Of a stretch of 64,000 nt of DNA, positions 34,277 through 43,912 are shown piece by piece. The notes beneath the pieces are model-generated. The model searched no databases. It was given only the letters and a program-made list of their open reading frames with translations, and was not told the DNA's origin. The DNA comes from Mycobacterium sp. 1554424.7 (lineage in GTDB: Bacteria; Actinomycetota; Actinomycetes; Mycobacteriales; Mycobacteriaceae). The stretch covers positions 1-64,000 of the forward strand of contig NZ_LZSE01000107.1 in the NCBI RefSeq assembly GCF_001665295.1, given 5' to 3'. The first letter of the stretch is position 1. Each line of letters starts with the position of its first letter. The position numbers and the translations under genes were made by a program.

Positions 34277-35383
34277 TCATGTGCGTCGCCGCGCGTGCCG
34301 CGTGACGATCGACGGGCCGGCAAGCGGACTCTCGAGTAGGCCCGGTGGCGCGTCGATGACGGCCGGGATCGCATTAACGGCCGCCATGGCGGTTGCCGCG
34401 ACGCCGGGGTTGGTGGCGTCGCCGGGTGCCGGGTCAAGATGGAGATCGAGGGTCATATTGGGGTTTCCCTCGATGCGAAACACCATGCCGCCTTGTCCCG
34501 GTTGTGCTGGACGTGGCCAGGTTTCGGGCCAGGGGGTGGAGGTCACCGTCGCGAAGTATTGAACCGACGCCACCGGGCGATCGTCGTGGATCGCGGCGAG
34601 CTGCCAGCGATGGGCGCAGATCGTGTTCTCCGGAATCACACCCAGTGCCGTGTCGAGGTCGGTCGGGGCGAGGATCGTTTCCCAATCCAACGCCACTCTT
34701 TCGGTCTCCACACCCAGCGTGTCGGCGATGTAGCGAACCACTGGCTCCCAATCCTTGTTCACCTTGCCCACCGCAATGCGGATGGGAACGTGGCCGTCGG
34801 GTTTTCCGAAGCCCATCGACTCGTGGAGGACCTCCCAGATCGGGTACGCCAGATCGAGGTCGACGGCATACTCGTCCATGCGGTAGGAGTCGACCACACC
34901 AGCACCCGACAGCAACGCAGTGGGCAGGTTGAGGCTCACGAAGCCGGGTTCGCATCCCGTTGCATAGAAGGTCGCGTTGCCTTTTCGTGCAGCCTGTTCA
35001 ATCGGATCACGCCAAGCCGCCGGGGCCGCTGCGGGATACACCATTGGGATCGCGGAGATGGTGACGACATTTACGCCGGCTTCCAGGTAGCCGACGATGT
35101 CGGCGATCACTTCGTCCTCACGCCGAACGGCGGTCGCGCAATAGGCGATGCACTCCGGCTTGGCGCCCAATACCGCCGCCACGTCATCCGTCGCCGCGAT
35201 ACCCACATCGGGGCGGCCACACAGTTGGCCGGCATCGGTGCCGATTTTGTCAGCTGAGGACACCTTGAGCCCGACTAGATCAAGTGCGGGGTCGTCGATG
35301 ATCGCTCGCAGCGCCACGCTGCCCGTCATACCGGTGCCGACGTGAACCACGCGACGCTTGGCGGTGTCAGGAGAAGAAGTCAC
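34277..35383 (-). CDS. DapB-like NAD(P)-dependent oxidoreductase
   Basis: The product is 368 residues. An N-terminal Rossmann domain (VVHVGTGMTGSVALRAIIDDP) resembles dihydrodipicolinate reductase and diaminopentanoate/amine dehydrogenase relatives. The middle has ATGCEPGFVSLNLP and DEYAVDLDLAYP. Such proteins are often annotated as DapB-like in mycobacteria but are not the lysine-pathway enzyme, which is shorter (about 245 residues). The substrate is unknown. It is the first gene of the reverse-strand islet operon. Confidence 0.8.
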   Translation of the reverse strand: MTSSPDTAKRRVVHVGTGMTGSVALRAIIDDPALDLVGLKVSSADKIGTDAGQLCGRPDVGIAATDDVAAVLGAKPECIAYCATAVRREDEVIADIVGYLEAGVNVVTISAIPMVYPAAAPAAWRDPIEQAARKGNATFYATGCEPGFVSLNLPTALLSGAGVVDSYRMDEYAVDLDLAYPIWEVLHESMGFGKPDGHVPIRIAVGKVNKDWEPVVRYIADTLGVETERVALDWETILAPTDLDTALGVIPENTICAHRWQLAAIHDDRPVASVQYFATVTSTPWPETWPRPAQPGQGGMVFRIEGNPNMTLDLHLDPAPGDATNPGVAATAMAAVNAIPAVIDAPPGLLESPLAGPSIVTRHARRRT

Positions 35384-35481
35384 AGGCGTTGCCTCTCAAG
35401 GGGAATGGTGTCAGTTCGGACTACCGACTAGTCGATCGGAGCGGTTGCGTACGCACCGGCTCGTGCTTTACTGTAGGCGCG

Positions 35482-35500
35482 ACTAGTAAGAATTACTAGT
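35482..35500. promoter_or_regulatory. Palindromic operator candidate for the islet TetR
   Basis: ACTAGTAAGAATTACTAGT is a perfect inverted repeat with 8-nt arms and a 3-nt centre, the size of many TetR operators. It lies 45 nt before the SDR start and 98 nt before the oxidoreductase start, in the spacer between the divergent genes. A second small palindrome, CGACTAGTCG at 35425-35434, shares the ACTAGT core. Confidence 0.65.
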
Positions 35501-35544
35501 ACTCGGTTCAGTTCAGCAGACGGCGATCGAGGGGTGCGGCGCAA

Positions 35545-36381
35545 GTGCCGAGGCGAACCATCGTCATTACCGGAGCGAGCGACGGTTTGGGCGCCGCAGC
35601 GGCGCGTCGGCTCGCTGCCGATGGCAATGAAGTCGTCGTCGTGGGCCGTTCGCCGACCAAGACCAAGTCGATCGCCGATGAACTGGGTGTGGCTTGCGCG
35701 TGTGCGGATTTTTCCGACCTCGCGCAGGTTCGCTCTCTCGCGCATGAGCTTCGTGTTCGGTATCCGAAAATCGACGTGCTGGCCAACAACGCCGGAACGG
35801 TGTACCACGGTGATGGTCCGACCGCCGACGGGCACAACAGTGTGTTGCAGGTCAACTATCTCGCGGCGTTTCTCCTCACGATGTCTTTGATGGATGTGTT
35901 GATCGCATCGAAAGCGCGAATCATCTGCACCTCGAGTTCGTCGCAACGCCTGATGCGTCCCGCCTTGTCCGTGGACGACCTACTCTGCGCGAAGCCTGTG
36001 CGGCCGATGGTCGCCTATGGGCTATCGAAGGTCGCGGTCGTCATGTTCGCTCGCGAATTACACCGCCGCTACGGCGAATTGGGTGTATCGGCCGCCTCGT
36101 TTCACCCCGGATTCGTCAACAGCAATTTCGGGCCGGCGTCCGGGTCGCGTGTTCTCAAGGTAATGCAACGGATGCACGCCGGACGGCTCGTAGGCATCAC
36201 CCCGGAAGCGGCGTGCGATCAGCTGGTGTGGCTGGCTTCCGATGACGGCAACGGCGTCGATCCCGACGGCGAGTACTTCGTCAAACGGCGCGTCGGGCGG
36301 GCGCACCGGATGACCTACGACGCGCCACATGCCCGCGAGTTGTGGGAACGAACGTCCGCGCTCTTGCAATGCGATACCTAG
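35545..36381 (+). CDS. Short-chain dehydrogenase/reductase of the islet
   Basis: The product is 278 residues from GTG 35545. The Rossmann glycine motif is TGASDGLG (about 9-16), NNAG lies at about 79-82, and the catalytic tyrosine and lysine are in YGLSK. The C-terminal part is longer than a minimal SDR, as in retinol-dehydrogenase-like forms (GFVNSNFGP). It would reduce or oxidise a carbonyl or alcohol with NAD(P). It is divergent from the DapB-like gene and shares the operator region. Confidence 0.9.
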   Translation: MPRRTIVITGASDGLGAAAARRLAADGNEVVVVGRSPTKTKSIADELGVACACADFSDLAQVRSLAHELRVRYPKIDVLANNAGTVYHGDGPTADGHNSVLQVNYLAAFLLTMSLMDVLIASKARIICTSSSSQRLMRPALSVDDLLCAKPVRPMVAYGLSKVAVVMFARELHRRYGELGVSAASFHPGFVNSNFGPASGSRVLKVMQRMHAGRLVGITPEAACDQLVWLASDDGNGVDPDGEYFVKRRVGRAHRMTYDAPHARELWERTSALLQCDT

Positions 36382-36531
36382 GGGTGCTTGGCCATCCGGG
36401 CGAATTCGCGGAGAAGCGGTTTCGCCACAGCGCGATATCGCGAATCGTCATGGCCCGCAGGGGATGTATTGCAAGCAGGAGCACAATCCGACCTTCAGCG
36501 TCGAGTCTCGGCATTTCTGACACGACCAGAT

Positions 36532-36564
36532 AACAGAATCCGGCTTACAGGCCAACTCGTCCGC
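36532..36564 (+). repeat. attR-like second copy of the rnpB 3' end
   Basis: 33 nt identical to 33525-33557. This copy lacks the rest of rnpB, so it is a fragment and not a second RNA gene. It ends 15 nt before the CHAD gene stop codon. Confidence 0.9.
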
Positions 36565-36579
36565 GCACCGCGCTGCGGC

Positions 36580-38079
36580 TCAGCGCACCGCCTTGGCGAG
36601 TTTGCGCAGCGCGTCGTCGAGTTGCTGGCGGCACCTCTCGGCGAGGTCGGCCTCCTGCTGGTACAGCAGCCCGTAGGTGAACGTGTCCTCGCCGGCCGTG
36701 TGCGCGGCCTCGGCCTGGTGGCCCAGATGTTCGCGGCTGACGACGCTGTCCTGGTGGTCGCCCAGCAGGGTCTGGATCGCCTTCGCCTGCTCGGACACCT
36801 GGGTGGCGCCGGTGGCGGCGGCCGTGTAGCGAAGCCGCTTGGCGCGCTTGCGAATTCGATGCAGCGCCAGGTCGTGCTCGCGCTCGTCGCCGGATTCCAC
36901 CGCGGCGGCCGCCTTCGCGGCCTTGCGGACCTTCCGGTAGGCGGCATCGAGGCTGACCGGCGCCGGCTCCTCGCCCGGAACGGCCGCGGGCACTTCCGCC
37001 ACCCACGCGTCGAGGGCGTCGAGCAGGCGAAAGTACCGCTCCGAGCGCATCGCGATCAGCGACCGCCGCAGCCCGGTCGCATACCGGCGGCGCGCCCCGT
37101 CGACCAGGCGTTCGCGGATGCGTCCGCGCACCAGCTCGGGTGGCAGTTTGTCCAATGCCTGCTGGTAGCGCTCGGCCAACACCTCGGCGTCGCGGGCCAC
37201 GCCAAGCACGTTGCCCAGCTCGCGGAGCTCGTCGAGGATCCACGCGTTCTCCGAGAGTCCGAACGCCGGGGAGTCGGCCAGCAGGCTGCGGATCTTGCGG
37301 ATGGTCACCCGCATCTGGTGCACGGCGTCGTAGGCGTCGGCCCGCACCGCTCGATCCCACACCAGCAGCTCGCCGACCTGCTCGGCCACCGCCCGGTGCA
37401 CCGGATCGGCGGGCTCGGCCGCCTCGTCGGGACGGGCCGGCGTGCCGAGCACGCGGGCCAACTTGGAGGCGTGACCGGCGGGCGCGGCGCCGGCGTCGAG
37501 CAGCCGATTGCTCAACCGACTCAGCAACTCGGTGTCGGCCGCCCCGTTCCCTTCGGCGAGTTCGAGTTCCCATTCGCGCCACTCCTGTTCGGCGGGTTGC
37601 GCGTCGCTGTCCCCGGCCGCCCACGCGGTGACGTGGTCGTTGCTGAACTCCGCCAGCGCCGCCCCGTCCGCGCCGTAGAGCACCTGGGTTTCGCGTTCGG
37701 TGCTGATGCGGGCGACGGGTTGCAGCGGGCGCTCACGGACGACCGCCAGCACGATGTCCCGCAACTCGTCGGGCACGGTGTCCGGCTCCGACGCGTCCAG
37801 CGGCGCGCGCACCTCGGTGCGCGCCTCCGGGCCGGACGGCAGCTTCAGGTGCCAGCCCGCGTCATGACCGCCGGTGCGGCGGCGCAGGGTGATCTTGTTG
37901 CGGGCCAGGTCCTGCGTCGGCGTGTCGAAGTACGTCGCGTCCAGCGATTCGACCGGCGACCTGTCGACGTGGGCGACCGCGGCGATGCCTTCGAACGACG
38001 GTGACACCGTGGACTCCACCACGTCGAACTTGCGCTCCACCTCCAGGTGTCGGGAGGTTTTCGGCGCTTTTACAGGCAT
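36580..38079 (-). CDS. CYTH-CHAD domain protein (Rv2226-like)
   Basis: The product is 499 residues. ATG 38079 is chosen for its GGAG 6 nt upstream; ATG 38091 is an alternative. The N-terminal CYTH domain (1-205) has the ExExK motif EVERK (13-17) and many paired acidic/basic residues that bind triphosphates. The C-terminal CHAD domain (about 220-495) is helical and histidine/arginine-rich, with HQMRVTIRKIRSLL and HRIRKRAKRLRY, and binds polyphosphate. A role in polyphosphate or triphosphate metabolism follows from the domains; the reaction is unproven. Confidence 0.92.
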   Translation of the reverse strand: MPVKAPKTSRHLEVERKFDVVESTVSPSFEGIAAVAHVDRSPVESLDATYFDTPTQDLARNKITLRRRTGGHDAGWHLKLPSGPEARTEVRAPLDASEPDTVPDELRDIVLAVVRERPLQPVARISTERETQVLYGADGAALAEFSNDHVTAWAAGDSDAQPAEQEWREWELELAEGNGAADTELLSRLSNRLLDAGAAPAGHASKLARVLGTPARPDEAAEPADPVHRAVAEQVGELLVWDRAVRADAYDAVHQMRVTIRKIRSLLADSPAFGLSENAWILDELRELGNVLGVARDAEVLAERYQQALDKLPPELVRGRIRERLVDGARRRYATGLRRSLIAMRSERYFRLLDALDAWVAEVPAAVPGEEPAPVSLDAAYRKVRKAAKAAAAVESGDEREHDLALHRIRKRAKRLRYTAAATGATQVSEQAKAIQTLLGDHQDSVVSREHLGHQAEAAHTAGEDTFTYGLLYQQEADLAERCRQQLDDALRKLAKAVR

Positions 38080-38134
38080 TCTCGGCTCCATCGAGACGGC
38101 GGGTGGGCAACACATAGGGTGCCATATCGCGGTG

Positions 38135-39331
38135 CTACTGGTTGAGATGCATCGCGCCGCCGGTCAGTTGACGGATCGTCTGGATCTCGCCGTCCTGAAA
38201 CGGCCGCCCATCGGCCTGCAACAGGTCGTGGAACCACACGTCAGGGATCGCTGCGTACGGGTGATCCCACGAATCCCACGGGTAGTAGGTCTGGGTCTTG
38301 CCGGCGACGAGCCCCCAGTTGATCGCACCGACCTTGTGGCGCTTGGCAATTGGCAGGATGTCAGCGACCGTGCTGCCCAGGGGCCGGGCCAGGTACTCGG
38401 TGCACACGATCGGCCGGTCCTGCGAGGCGAGCTCGTCGATGCGGTTCTCGAAGCCGGCCGGCTCGCCGTAGGAGTGGAACGTCAGGAAGTCGGAGTTGTT
38501 CAGCTGGATGGCGGCGATGGCGCTGGTGCTTCCGGCGTCCGGCCATTCGCCCTGCCACACGGCGCTCGTCAACGGTTGGACGGGATCAACCGCACGGGCC
38601 CACGCGAACACCTGCGGGAGCAGGTCGGCGACCAGCTGCTCCTTGTCCGGCCGCTCGACCGACGCATAGTGGTGCGAGGGATTGTCGGGCTCGTTCCACA
38701 GGTCCCAACCCAAAACCCGGTCGTCGTTGCGGAACTGGGTCAACACCCCCGTCACGTAGGCGCGCATGGTGTCGAGGTAGCCGCGGTCGCCGAGGCGTTC
38801 GGCGCCCGGACCTTGCACCCAGCCCGAGTTGTGGACGCCGGGCGTCGGGGCGCGTTGCGGGCCGACCTTCGGGAACGGATCCCAGCAGGAGTCGAACAAC
38901 ACGAACAGTGGCTTGATGCCGCGGTCGGCCGCGATGGCGACGAACTGGGCGAGGCGGGCCTGGAACCCGCGCTCATCCTGGGTCCAGAGCTGGTCGTGCA
39001 GGAAGACCCGCACCGCGTTGAACCCCGCGGAGCGGGCCCAGCCCAATTCGACATGGATGCGCAGCGGGTCGAACGTGTCGGGCTGAAACATCTCCAGCTG
39101 GTTGACGGCGTTCGACGTGACGTAGTTGGCGCCGACCAGCCAGCCTTGCGCCCGGTACCAGCGGTCGGCGCGCTCGGGTGACCACCGGCTCGACTCCGGG
39201 GGTTGGGCGGCGGCGCGCGGCACTCGCGTCAGGGCGGCGCCCCCCGCCAGGAGCAGCGGCAACGCCAAGACCGTGCGGCGGTGCACGAGGCCACCACGAT
39301 TACTGTCGACGATTTCTGCAACCCCGCTCAC
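38135..39331 (-). CDS. Secreted glycoside hydrolase (GH5-like TIM barrel)
   Basis: The product is 398 residues from GTG 39331; GTG 39286 would begin directly at HRRTVLALPLLL, a Tat-like signal ending near AAAQ. The barrel has FNAVRVFLHDQLW, the acid/base glutamate in WDLWNEPDN, FHSYGEP, and the nucleophile glutamate in CTEYLARP, as in clan A cellulases, mannanases and xylanases. It should cut a beta-glycan outside the membrane; the substrate is unknown. It lies between the CHAD gene and panB on the same strand with gaps over 50 nt. Confidence 0.85.
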   Translation of the reverse strand: MSGVAEIVDSNRGGLVHRRTVLALPLLLAGGAALTRVPRAAAQPPESSRWSPERADRWYRAQGWLVGANYVTSNAVNQLEMFQPDTFDPLRIHVELGWARSAGFNAVRVFLHDQLWTQDERGFQARLAQFVAIAADRGIKPLFVLFDSCWDPFPKVGPQRAPTPGVHNSGWVQGPGAERLGDRGYLDTMRAYVTGVLTQFRNDDRVLGWDLWNEPDNPSHHYASVERPDKEQLVADLLPQVFAWARAVDPVQPLTSAVWQGEWPDAGSTSAIAAIQLNNSDFLTFHSYGEPAGFENRIDELASQDRPIVCTEYLARPLGSTVADILPIAKRHKVGAINWGLVAGKTQTYYPWDSWDHPYAAIPDVWFHDLLQADGRPFQDGEIQTIRQLTGGAMHLNQ

Positions 39332-39464
39332 GAACCCCGATCGCCCACAGCAGCAACCCTACCAGCGGTGTCACGCAAGAGGTTTCAGCAATCTCGGGCG
39401 CGACCGGGGCCGACGGTTCAAGCGGGGAAAAGGCCCGGCCGCGCGCCGTCCGGCTAAGCCGCGT

Positions 39465-40313
39465 CTAGAAGCAGTGCTCCTCGGCGGGGAAGGTGCCCTC
39501 GGCCACCTCTCGCGCGTATTGCGTTGCGGCGTTGCGCAATTCGGCGCCGATGTCGGCGAACCGCTTGACGAAGCGCGCCGGCTTGCCGCCGCTCAGGCCG
39601 GCCATGTCCTGCCACACGAGGACCTGGGCGTCGCAGTTGGGACCCGCGCCGATCCCGACCGTCGGGATGGTGAGCTTGCCGGTGATCTGCGTGGCCAGCT
39701 CGGCGGGCACCATCTCCATCACGACCGAGAACGCTCCGGCCTCGGCGACGGCGATCGCGTCGTGCACGGTCTGTTCCGAGGCGTCGCCGCGGCCCTGCAC
39801 CCGGAAGCCGCCGAGGCTGTTCACGCTTTGCGGCGTGAAGCCGATGTGCGCCATCACGGGGATGCCGGCCGCGGTCAGGCAGGCGATCTGGTCGGCCACC
39901 CGCTCGCCGCCCTCGAGCTTCACGGCGTGCGCGCCGCCCTCCTTCATGAACCGGGTCGCGGCGGCCAGCGCGGCGGCCGGCCCGGCCTCGTAGCTGCCGA
40001 ACGGCAGGTCGGCGACGACCATCGCGCGATGGGCGCCCCGCGCCACGCCGCGGACTAGCGGGATGAGTTCGTCGACCGAGACGGGCACCGTCGTGTCGTA
40101 GCCGTACACGACGTTGGCGGCCGAGTCTCCGACCAGCAGCACCGGGATGCCGGCGTCGTCGAAGATCCGGGCGGTCGAATAGTCGTAGGCCGTGAGCATG
40201 GCCCACTTGTGGCCTTCGGCCTTCATTTTCTGCAGGTGGTGGGTGCGAATCCGGGTCGGCGGCTTGGCGTGCGCGGACGGGTCGGCACCATAAGGGTTCT
40301 GTTCAGACATCAT
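39465..40313 (-). CDS. panB: 3-methyl-2-oxobutanoate hydroxymethyltransferase PanB
   Basis: The product is 282 residues; the start is one of two adjacent ATGs (40313 or 40310), with AGGGA upstream. PanB makes ketopantoate from alpha-ketoisovalerate and methylene-tetrahydrofolate, the first step to pantothenate and CoA. Magnesium and substrate motifs are [17 protein letters not shown] (about 59-75), [34 protein letters not shown] and the metal/catalytic Glu in [26 protein letters not shown] is a strong family signature. It is divergent from the hip1-like gene. Confidence 0.95.
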   Translation of the reverse strand: MMSEQNPYGADPSAHAKPPTRIRTHHLQKMKAEGHKWAMLTAYDYSTARIFDDAGIPVLLVGDSAANVVYGYDTTVPVSVDELIPLVRGVARGAHRAMVVADLPFGSYEAGPAAALAAATRFMKEGGAHAVKLEGGERVADQIACLTAAGIPVMAHIGFTPQSVNSLGGFRVQGRGDASEQTVHDAIAVAEAGAFSVVMEMVPAELATQITGKLTIPTVGIGAGPNCDAQVLVWQDMAGLSGGKPARFVKRFADIGAELRNAATQYAREVAEGTFPAEEHCF

Positions 40314-40427
40314 TGTCCCTGGTGGTTGTCGGTTCGATCCTCGTGGCCGTTGCGGTCCCCGGGTTCGCTGACTCCCGCCATTCTGCCATCTCGCGTGCGC
40401 GGTTGCACCGCCCCTGTGGTGTGAGAC

Positions 40428-40529
40428 ATGCCATTCTGCGCGCTCCGCCCGGAGTTGCTGCCGGACCCGTGGGAGATGGCCGACGACTTCGCGGTGGCGA
40501 TGGAGGAACTGCTCGCCGCCGCGGGATAG
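40428..40529 (+). CDS. Possible 33-residue peptide upstream of caeA
   Basis: ATG 40428 opens [20 protein letters not shown] and continues with an acidic, alanine-rich helix to TAG 40527. Third codon positions are mostly G or C. There is no clear ribosome binding site. It may be a real small gene or the relic of the 3' end of a lost gene. It lies in the 267-nt spacer between panB and caeA. Confidence 0.3.
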   Translation: MPFCALRPELLPDPWEMADDFAVAMEELLAAAG

Positions 40530-40580
40530 TTCGCCGCCGGAGGCGCTCATCAGAATCTCAGGTTGGCTCTGGCAGCATAT

Positions 40581-42143
40581 GTGGGCATGGGGTTGTCTCG
40601 CCGCGACCGGGTCGCGCGCACGCTGCTGATCTGGACGGCGCTGGGTGTCGTGGCGCTGTTTCTTGCCGGCTGCCTCCGCGTCGTCGGGGGACACGCCGTC
40701 ATGGCGGGGCCCAAGCTGGGCCAGGCGGTCGAATGGACACCGTGCCGCTCGACCAATCCAAAGGCCAAGATCCCCAGCGGCGCGATGTGCGGCCGGCTGG
40801 CCGTGCCCGTCGACTACAACCACCTCGACGGCGACGTGGCGACGCTGGCGATGGTTCGCTTCCCGGCGACCGGAGACAAGATCGGCTCGCTCGTGATCAA
40901 TCCCGGCGGCCCGGGCGAGTCCGGCATCGACGCCGCGCTCAGCGTCGTGCAGACCTTGCCCAAGCGCATCCGCGAGCGCTTCGATCTGGTCGGCTTCGAC
41001 CCCCGCGGGGTGGGGGCGTCGCGGCCGGCCATCTGGTGCAACTCCGACGCCGACAACGACCGCCTGCGCACCGAGCCCAACGTCGACTACAGCCCGGCGG
41101 GTGTGGCCCACATCGAGGACGAGACCAAGCAGTTCGTCGGCCGGTGCGTGGACAAGATGGGCAAGAACTTCCTCGCGAACGTTGGGACGGCCAACGTCGC
41201 CCGCGACCTGGACGCCATCCGCGCGGCGCTGGGCGACGACAAGCTGACCTACCTCGGCTACTCGTACGGCACCCGGATCGGCGCGGCCTACGCGGAGGCC
41301 TATCCCACCAAGGTGCGGGCGATGATCCTTGACGGCGCCGTCGACCCGAACGCCGACCAGATCGAGGCGGACCTGCGCCAGGCCAAGGGATTTCAGGACG
41401 CGTTCAACGACTTCGCCACCGACTGCGCCAAGCAGCCCACCTGCCCGCTGGGCACCGACCCGGCCAAGGCCGTCGACGTCTACCACAGCCTGGTCGACCC
41501 GATGGTGGACCCGAACAACACGATGATCGGCAGGCCGATACCCACCAAGGACCCGCGCGGGCTGAGCTATGCCGACGCCATCGTGGGCACCATCATGGCG
41601 CTGTATTCGCCGTCGCTGTGGCACCACCTGACCGACGGCCTGTCAGAGCTGGTCGACCACCGCGGCGACACGATGCTGGCGCTGGCCGACATGTACATGC
41701 GCCGCGACCCGAAAGGCCACTACTCCGACGCCACCGACGCGCGGGTGGCGATCAATTGCGTTGACCAGCCGCCCATTACGGACCGCACCAAGGTGATCGA
41801 TGAGGACCGCCGGTCACGCGAGATCGCCCCGTTCATGAGCTACGGGCAGTTCACCGGCGACGCCCCGCTGGGCACCTGTGCGTTCTGGCCGGTGCCGCCG
41901 ACGAGCAAGCCGCACGCGATCACGGCACCCGGCCTGGCGCCGACGGTGGTGGTGTCGACCACCCACGACCCGGCGACGCCCTACAAGGCCGGCGTCGACC
42001 TGGCCCAGGAGCTGCGTGGCTCGCTGCTGACCTTCGACGGGACCCAGCACACGGTGGTGTTCCAGGGCGACAGCTGCATCGACGACTACGTGACGGAGTA
42101 TCTGATCGGCGGGGACACGCCGCCGAGCGGCGCCAAGTGCTAG
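40581..42143 (+). CDS. caeA: Cell-envelope serine hydrolase Hip1/CaeA lipoprotein
   Basis: The product is 520 residues from GTG 40581, matching the M. tuberculosis length; ATG 40587 is an alternative. A signal sequence ends in the lipobox LAGC31, so it is a lipoprotein. The alpha/beta hydrolase has NPGGPGESG, the nucleophile Ser228 in GYSYGT, and the TAP-like C-terminal domain with DPATPY (Asp) and DGTQHTVVF (His). In M. tuberculosis Hip1 (Rv2224c) cleaves GroEL2 and shapes the immune response. It is followed 114 nt later by a paralogue. Confidence 0.93.
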   Translation: MGMGLSRRDRVARTLLIWTALGVVALFLAGCLRVVGGHAVMAGPKLGQAVEWTPCRSTNPKAKIPSGAMCGRLAVPVDYNHLDGDVATLAMVRFPATGDKIGSLVINPGGPGESGIDAALSVVQTLPKRIRERFDLVGFDPRGVGASRPAIWCNSDADNDRLRTEPNVDYSPAGVAHIEDETKQFVGRCVDKMGKNFLANVGTANVARDLDAIRAALGDDKLTYLGYSYGTRIGAAYAEAYPTKVRAMILDGAVDPNADQIEADLRQAKGFQDAFNDFATDCAKQPTCPLGTDPAKAVDVYHSLVDPMVDPNNTMIGRPIPTKDPRGLSYADAIVGTIMALYSPSLWHHLTDGLSELVDHRGDTMLALADMYMRRDPKGHYSDATDARVAINCVDQPPITDRTKVIDEDRRSREIAPFMSYGQFTGDAPLGTCAFWPVPPTSKPHAITAPGLAPTVVVSTTHDPATPYKAGVDLAQELRGSLLTFDGTQHTVVFQGDSCIDDYVTEYLIGGDTPPSGAKC

Positions 42144-42257
42144 GGCCGTCGTCTCGTCGAGCGGTCTGCGCGGACTAGGCGCGACGCGCCGAGGCGAGAT
42201 CAAGCCGTGACCATTTCGCGCCCGGACGGGTATTCGGTGCTGCGAATATTGACAGCC

Positions 42258-43811
42258 ATGTCGCGCCTGAGACCGTTGAGCTCGGCGCTGCTGTCGTTCG
42301 GGATTTTGGTTGCGGGACAATCACTGCCGGTGGCCGGCGCGACCCCGGAACCGGGTGCCGGCCAGACGCCGACCCCGGCTCCGCCTGCCGCCGCGACGCG
42401 GACGCAGAACTGGGGCAGCTGCAGCCAATTCCTGAGCGACACCAGCGACGTCCCCACCGCCCAGTGCACCACCGTGTCCGTCCCGATCGATTACGCCAAT
42501 CCCGGTGGCGCGCAAGCCAAGCTGGCGGTGATCCGGGTGCCGGCGACTGGCCGACGGATGGGATCGCTGTTGGTCAACCCGGGCGGACCGGGCGCGTCTG
42601 CGGTGGACATGGTCGCCGGCATGGCGTCGGACCTGGAGAACAGCGACATCACCCGCAACTTCGACCTGGTCGGGTTCGACCCGCGCGGCGTGGGCCACTC
42701 GACCCCGCAGCTGCGCTGCCGCACCGACGCCGAATTCGATGCGTTCCGGCGCGAACCGATGGTCGACTACAGCCCCGGGGGCGTCGCGCACATCGAGCAG
42801 CTCAACCAGCACCTGGCGCAGCAATGCGCCGCCCGGATGGGCAACGCGTTCCTGGCCAACGCCGGCACGGCATCCGTCGCCCGCGACATGGACATGGTCC
42901 GCCAGGCGCTGGGCGACGACCAGATCAATTACCTCGGCTACAGCTACGGCACCGAGCTGGGCACCGCCTACCTCGAGGCGTTCGGCGACCACGTGCGGGC
43001 GATGGTGCTCGACGGCGCCATCGACCCGACCGTGGACCCGGTCACCGAGAACATCAACCAAATGGCCGGATTCCAAACGGCTTTCAACGACTACGCCAAG
43101 GACTGCGCCCGCTCGGCGGGCTGCCCGCTGGGCACCGATCCGGCTCAATTCGTCAACCGCTACCACGCCCTGGTCGACCCGCTGGTCGCCAAGCCGGGCC
43201 GCACGAGCGATCCGCGCGGCCTGAGCTACGCCGACGCGACCACCGGCACCATCAACGCGCTTTACACCCCGGCGCATTGGAAGTACCTGACCAGTGGCCT
43301 GCTCGGGCTGGCGCGGGGCACCGACGCCGGTGACTTGCTGTTGCTGGCCGACGATTACGAGGGCCGTGACAAGAACGGGCACTACGGCAACGACCAGGAC
43401 GCGTTCAACGCCGTGCGCTGCGTCGACGCGCCGACGCCGACGGATTCGGCGACGTGGGTGGCCGCCGACCAAAAGATGCGCCAGGTCGCCCCGTTCCTGA
43501 GCTATGGGCAATTCACCGGTAACGCCCCCCGCGACCTGTGCGCGCTGTGGCCGGTGCCCGCCACCTCGAGGCCGCACGCTGCGCCGCCCGTCGCGCCCGG
43601 CAAGGCCGTCGTCGTCTCCACCACGCACGACCCGGCCACCCCGTACCAGGCCGGCGTGAACCTGGCCCGCGAGCTGGGCGCCCCGCTGATCACCTACGAC
43701 GGCACCCAGCACACCGCGGTGTTCAACGGCGACCAGTGCGTGGACACGACGGTGGTGCGCTACTTCGTCGCGGGCGCGCTGCCGCCCGCGTCGCTGCATT
43801 GCCGGTCCTGA
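42258..43811 (+). CDS. Secreted TAP-like alpha/beta hydrolase (Rv2223c-like paralogue)
   Basis: The product is 517 residues from ATG 42258; a GTG at 42207 with GAGGCGAG upstream would add 17 residues. The signal peptide SRLRPLSSALLSFGILVAG ends near VAGA, and no lipobox cysteine is seen, unlike its neighbour. It has NPGGPGAS, GYSYGTELG (nucleophile serine), DPATPYQAG and DGTQHTAVF. It aligns along its length with the upstream Hip1-like gene, so a tandem duplication is clear. It is a probable secreted peptidase or esterase. Confidence 0.9.
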   Translation: MSRLRPLSSALLSFGILVAGQSLPVAGATPEPGAGQTPTPAPPAAATRTQNWGSCSQFLSDTSDVPTAQCTTVSVPIDYANPGGAQAKLAVIRVPATGRRMGSLLVNPGGPGASAVDMVAGMASDLENSDITRNFDLVGFDPRGVGHSTPQLRCRTDAEFDAFRREPMVDYSPGGVAHIEQLNQHLAQQCAARMGNAFLANAGTASVARDMDMVRQALGDDQINYLGYSYGTELGTAYLEAFGDHVRAMVLDGAIDPTVDPVTENINQMAGFQTAFNDYAKDCARSAGCPLGTDPAQFVNRYHALVDPLVAKPGRTSDPRGLSYADATTGTINALYTPAHWKYLTSGLLGLARGTDAGDLLLLADDYEGRDKNGHYGNDQDAFNAVRCVDAPTPTDSATWVAADQKMRQVAPFLSYGQFTGNAPRDLCALWPVPATSRPHAAPPVAPGKAVVVSTTHDPATPYQAGVNLARELGAPLITYDGTQHTAVFNGDQCVDTTVVRYFVAGALPPASLHCRS

Positions 43812-43912
43812 TCGGCTCCCTTGCCGGGGGCCTCCTGTTACGTTGCATGCACCTGACGGGCGGAGGACCGCCGGGCTAGTGACAACCGGGGCTAGCTGTT
43901 GGGCGGACCGAC

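Noticed and set aside
36532-36564. A second rnpB gene
   Set aside because: Only the last 33 nt are present; the rest of the RNA is missing.
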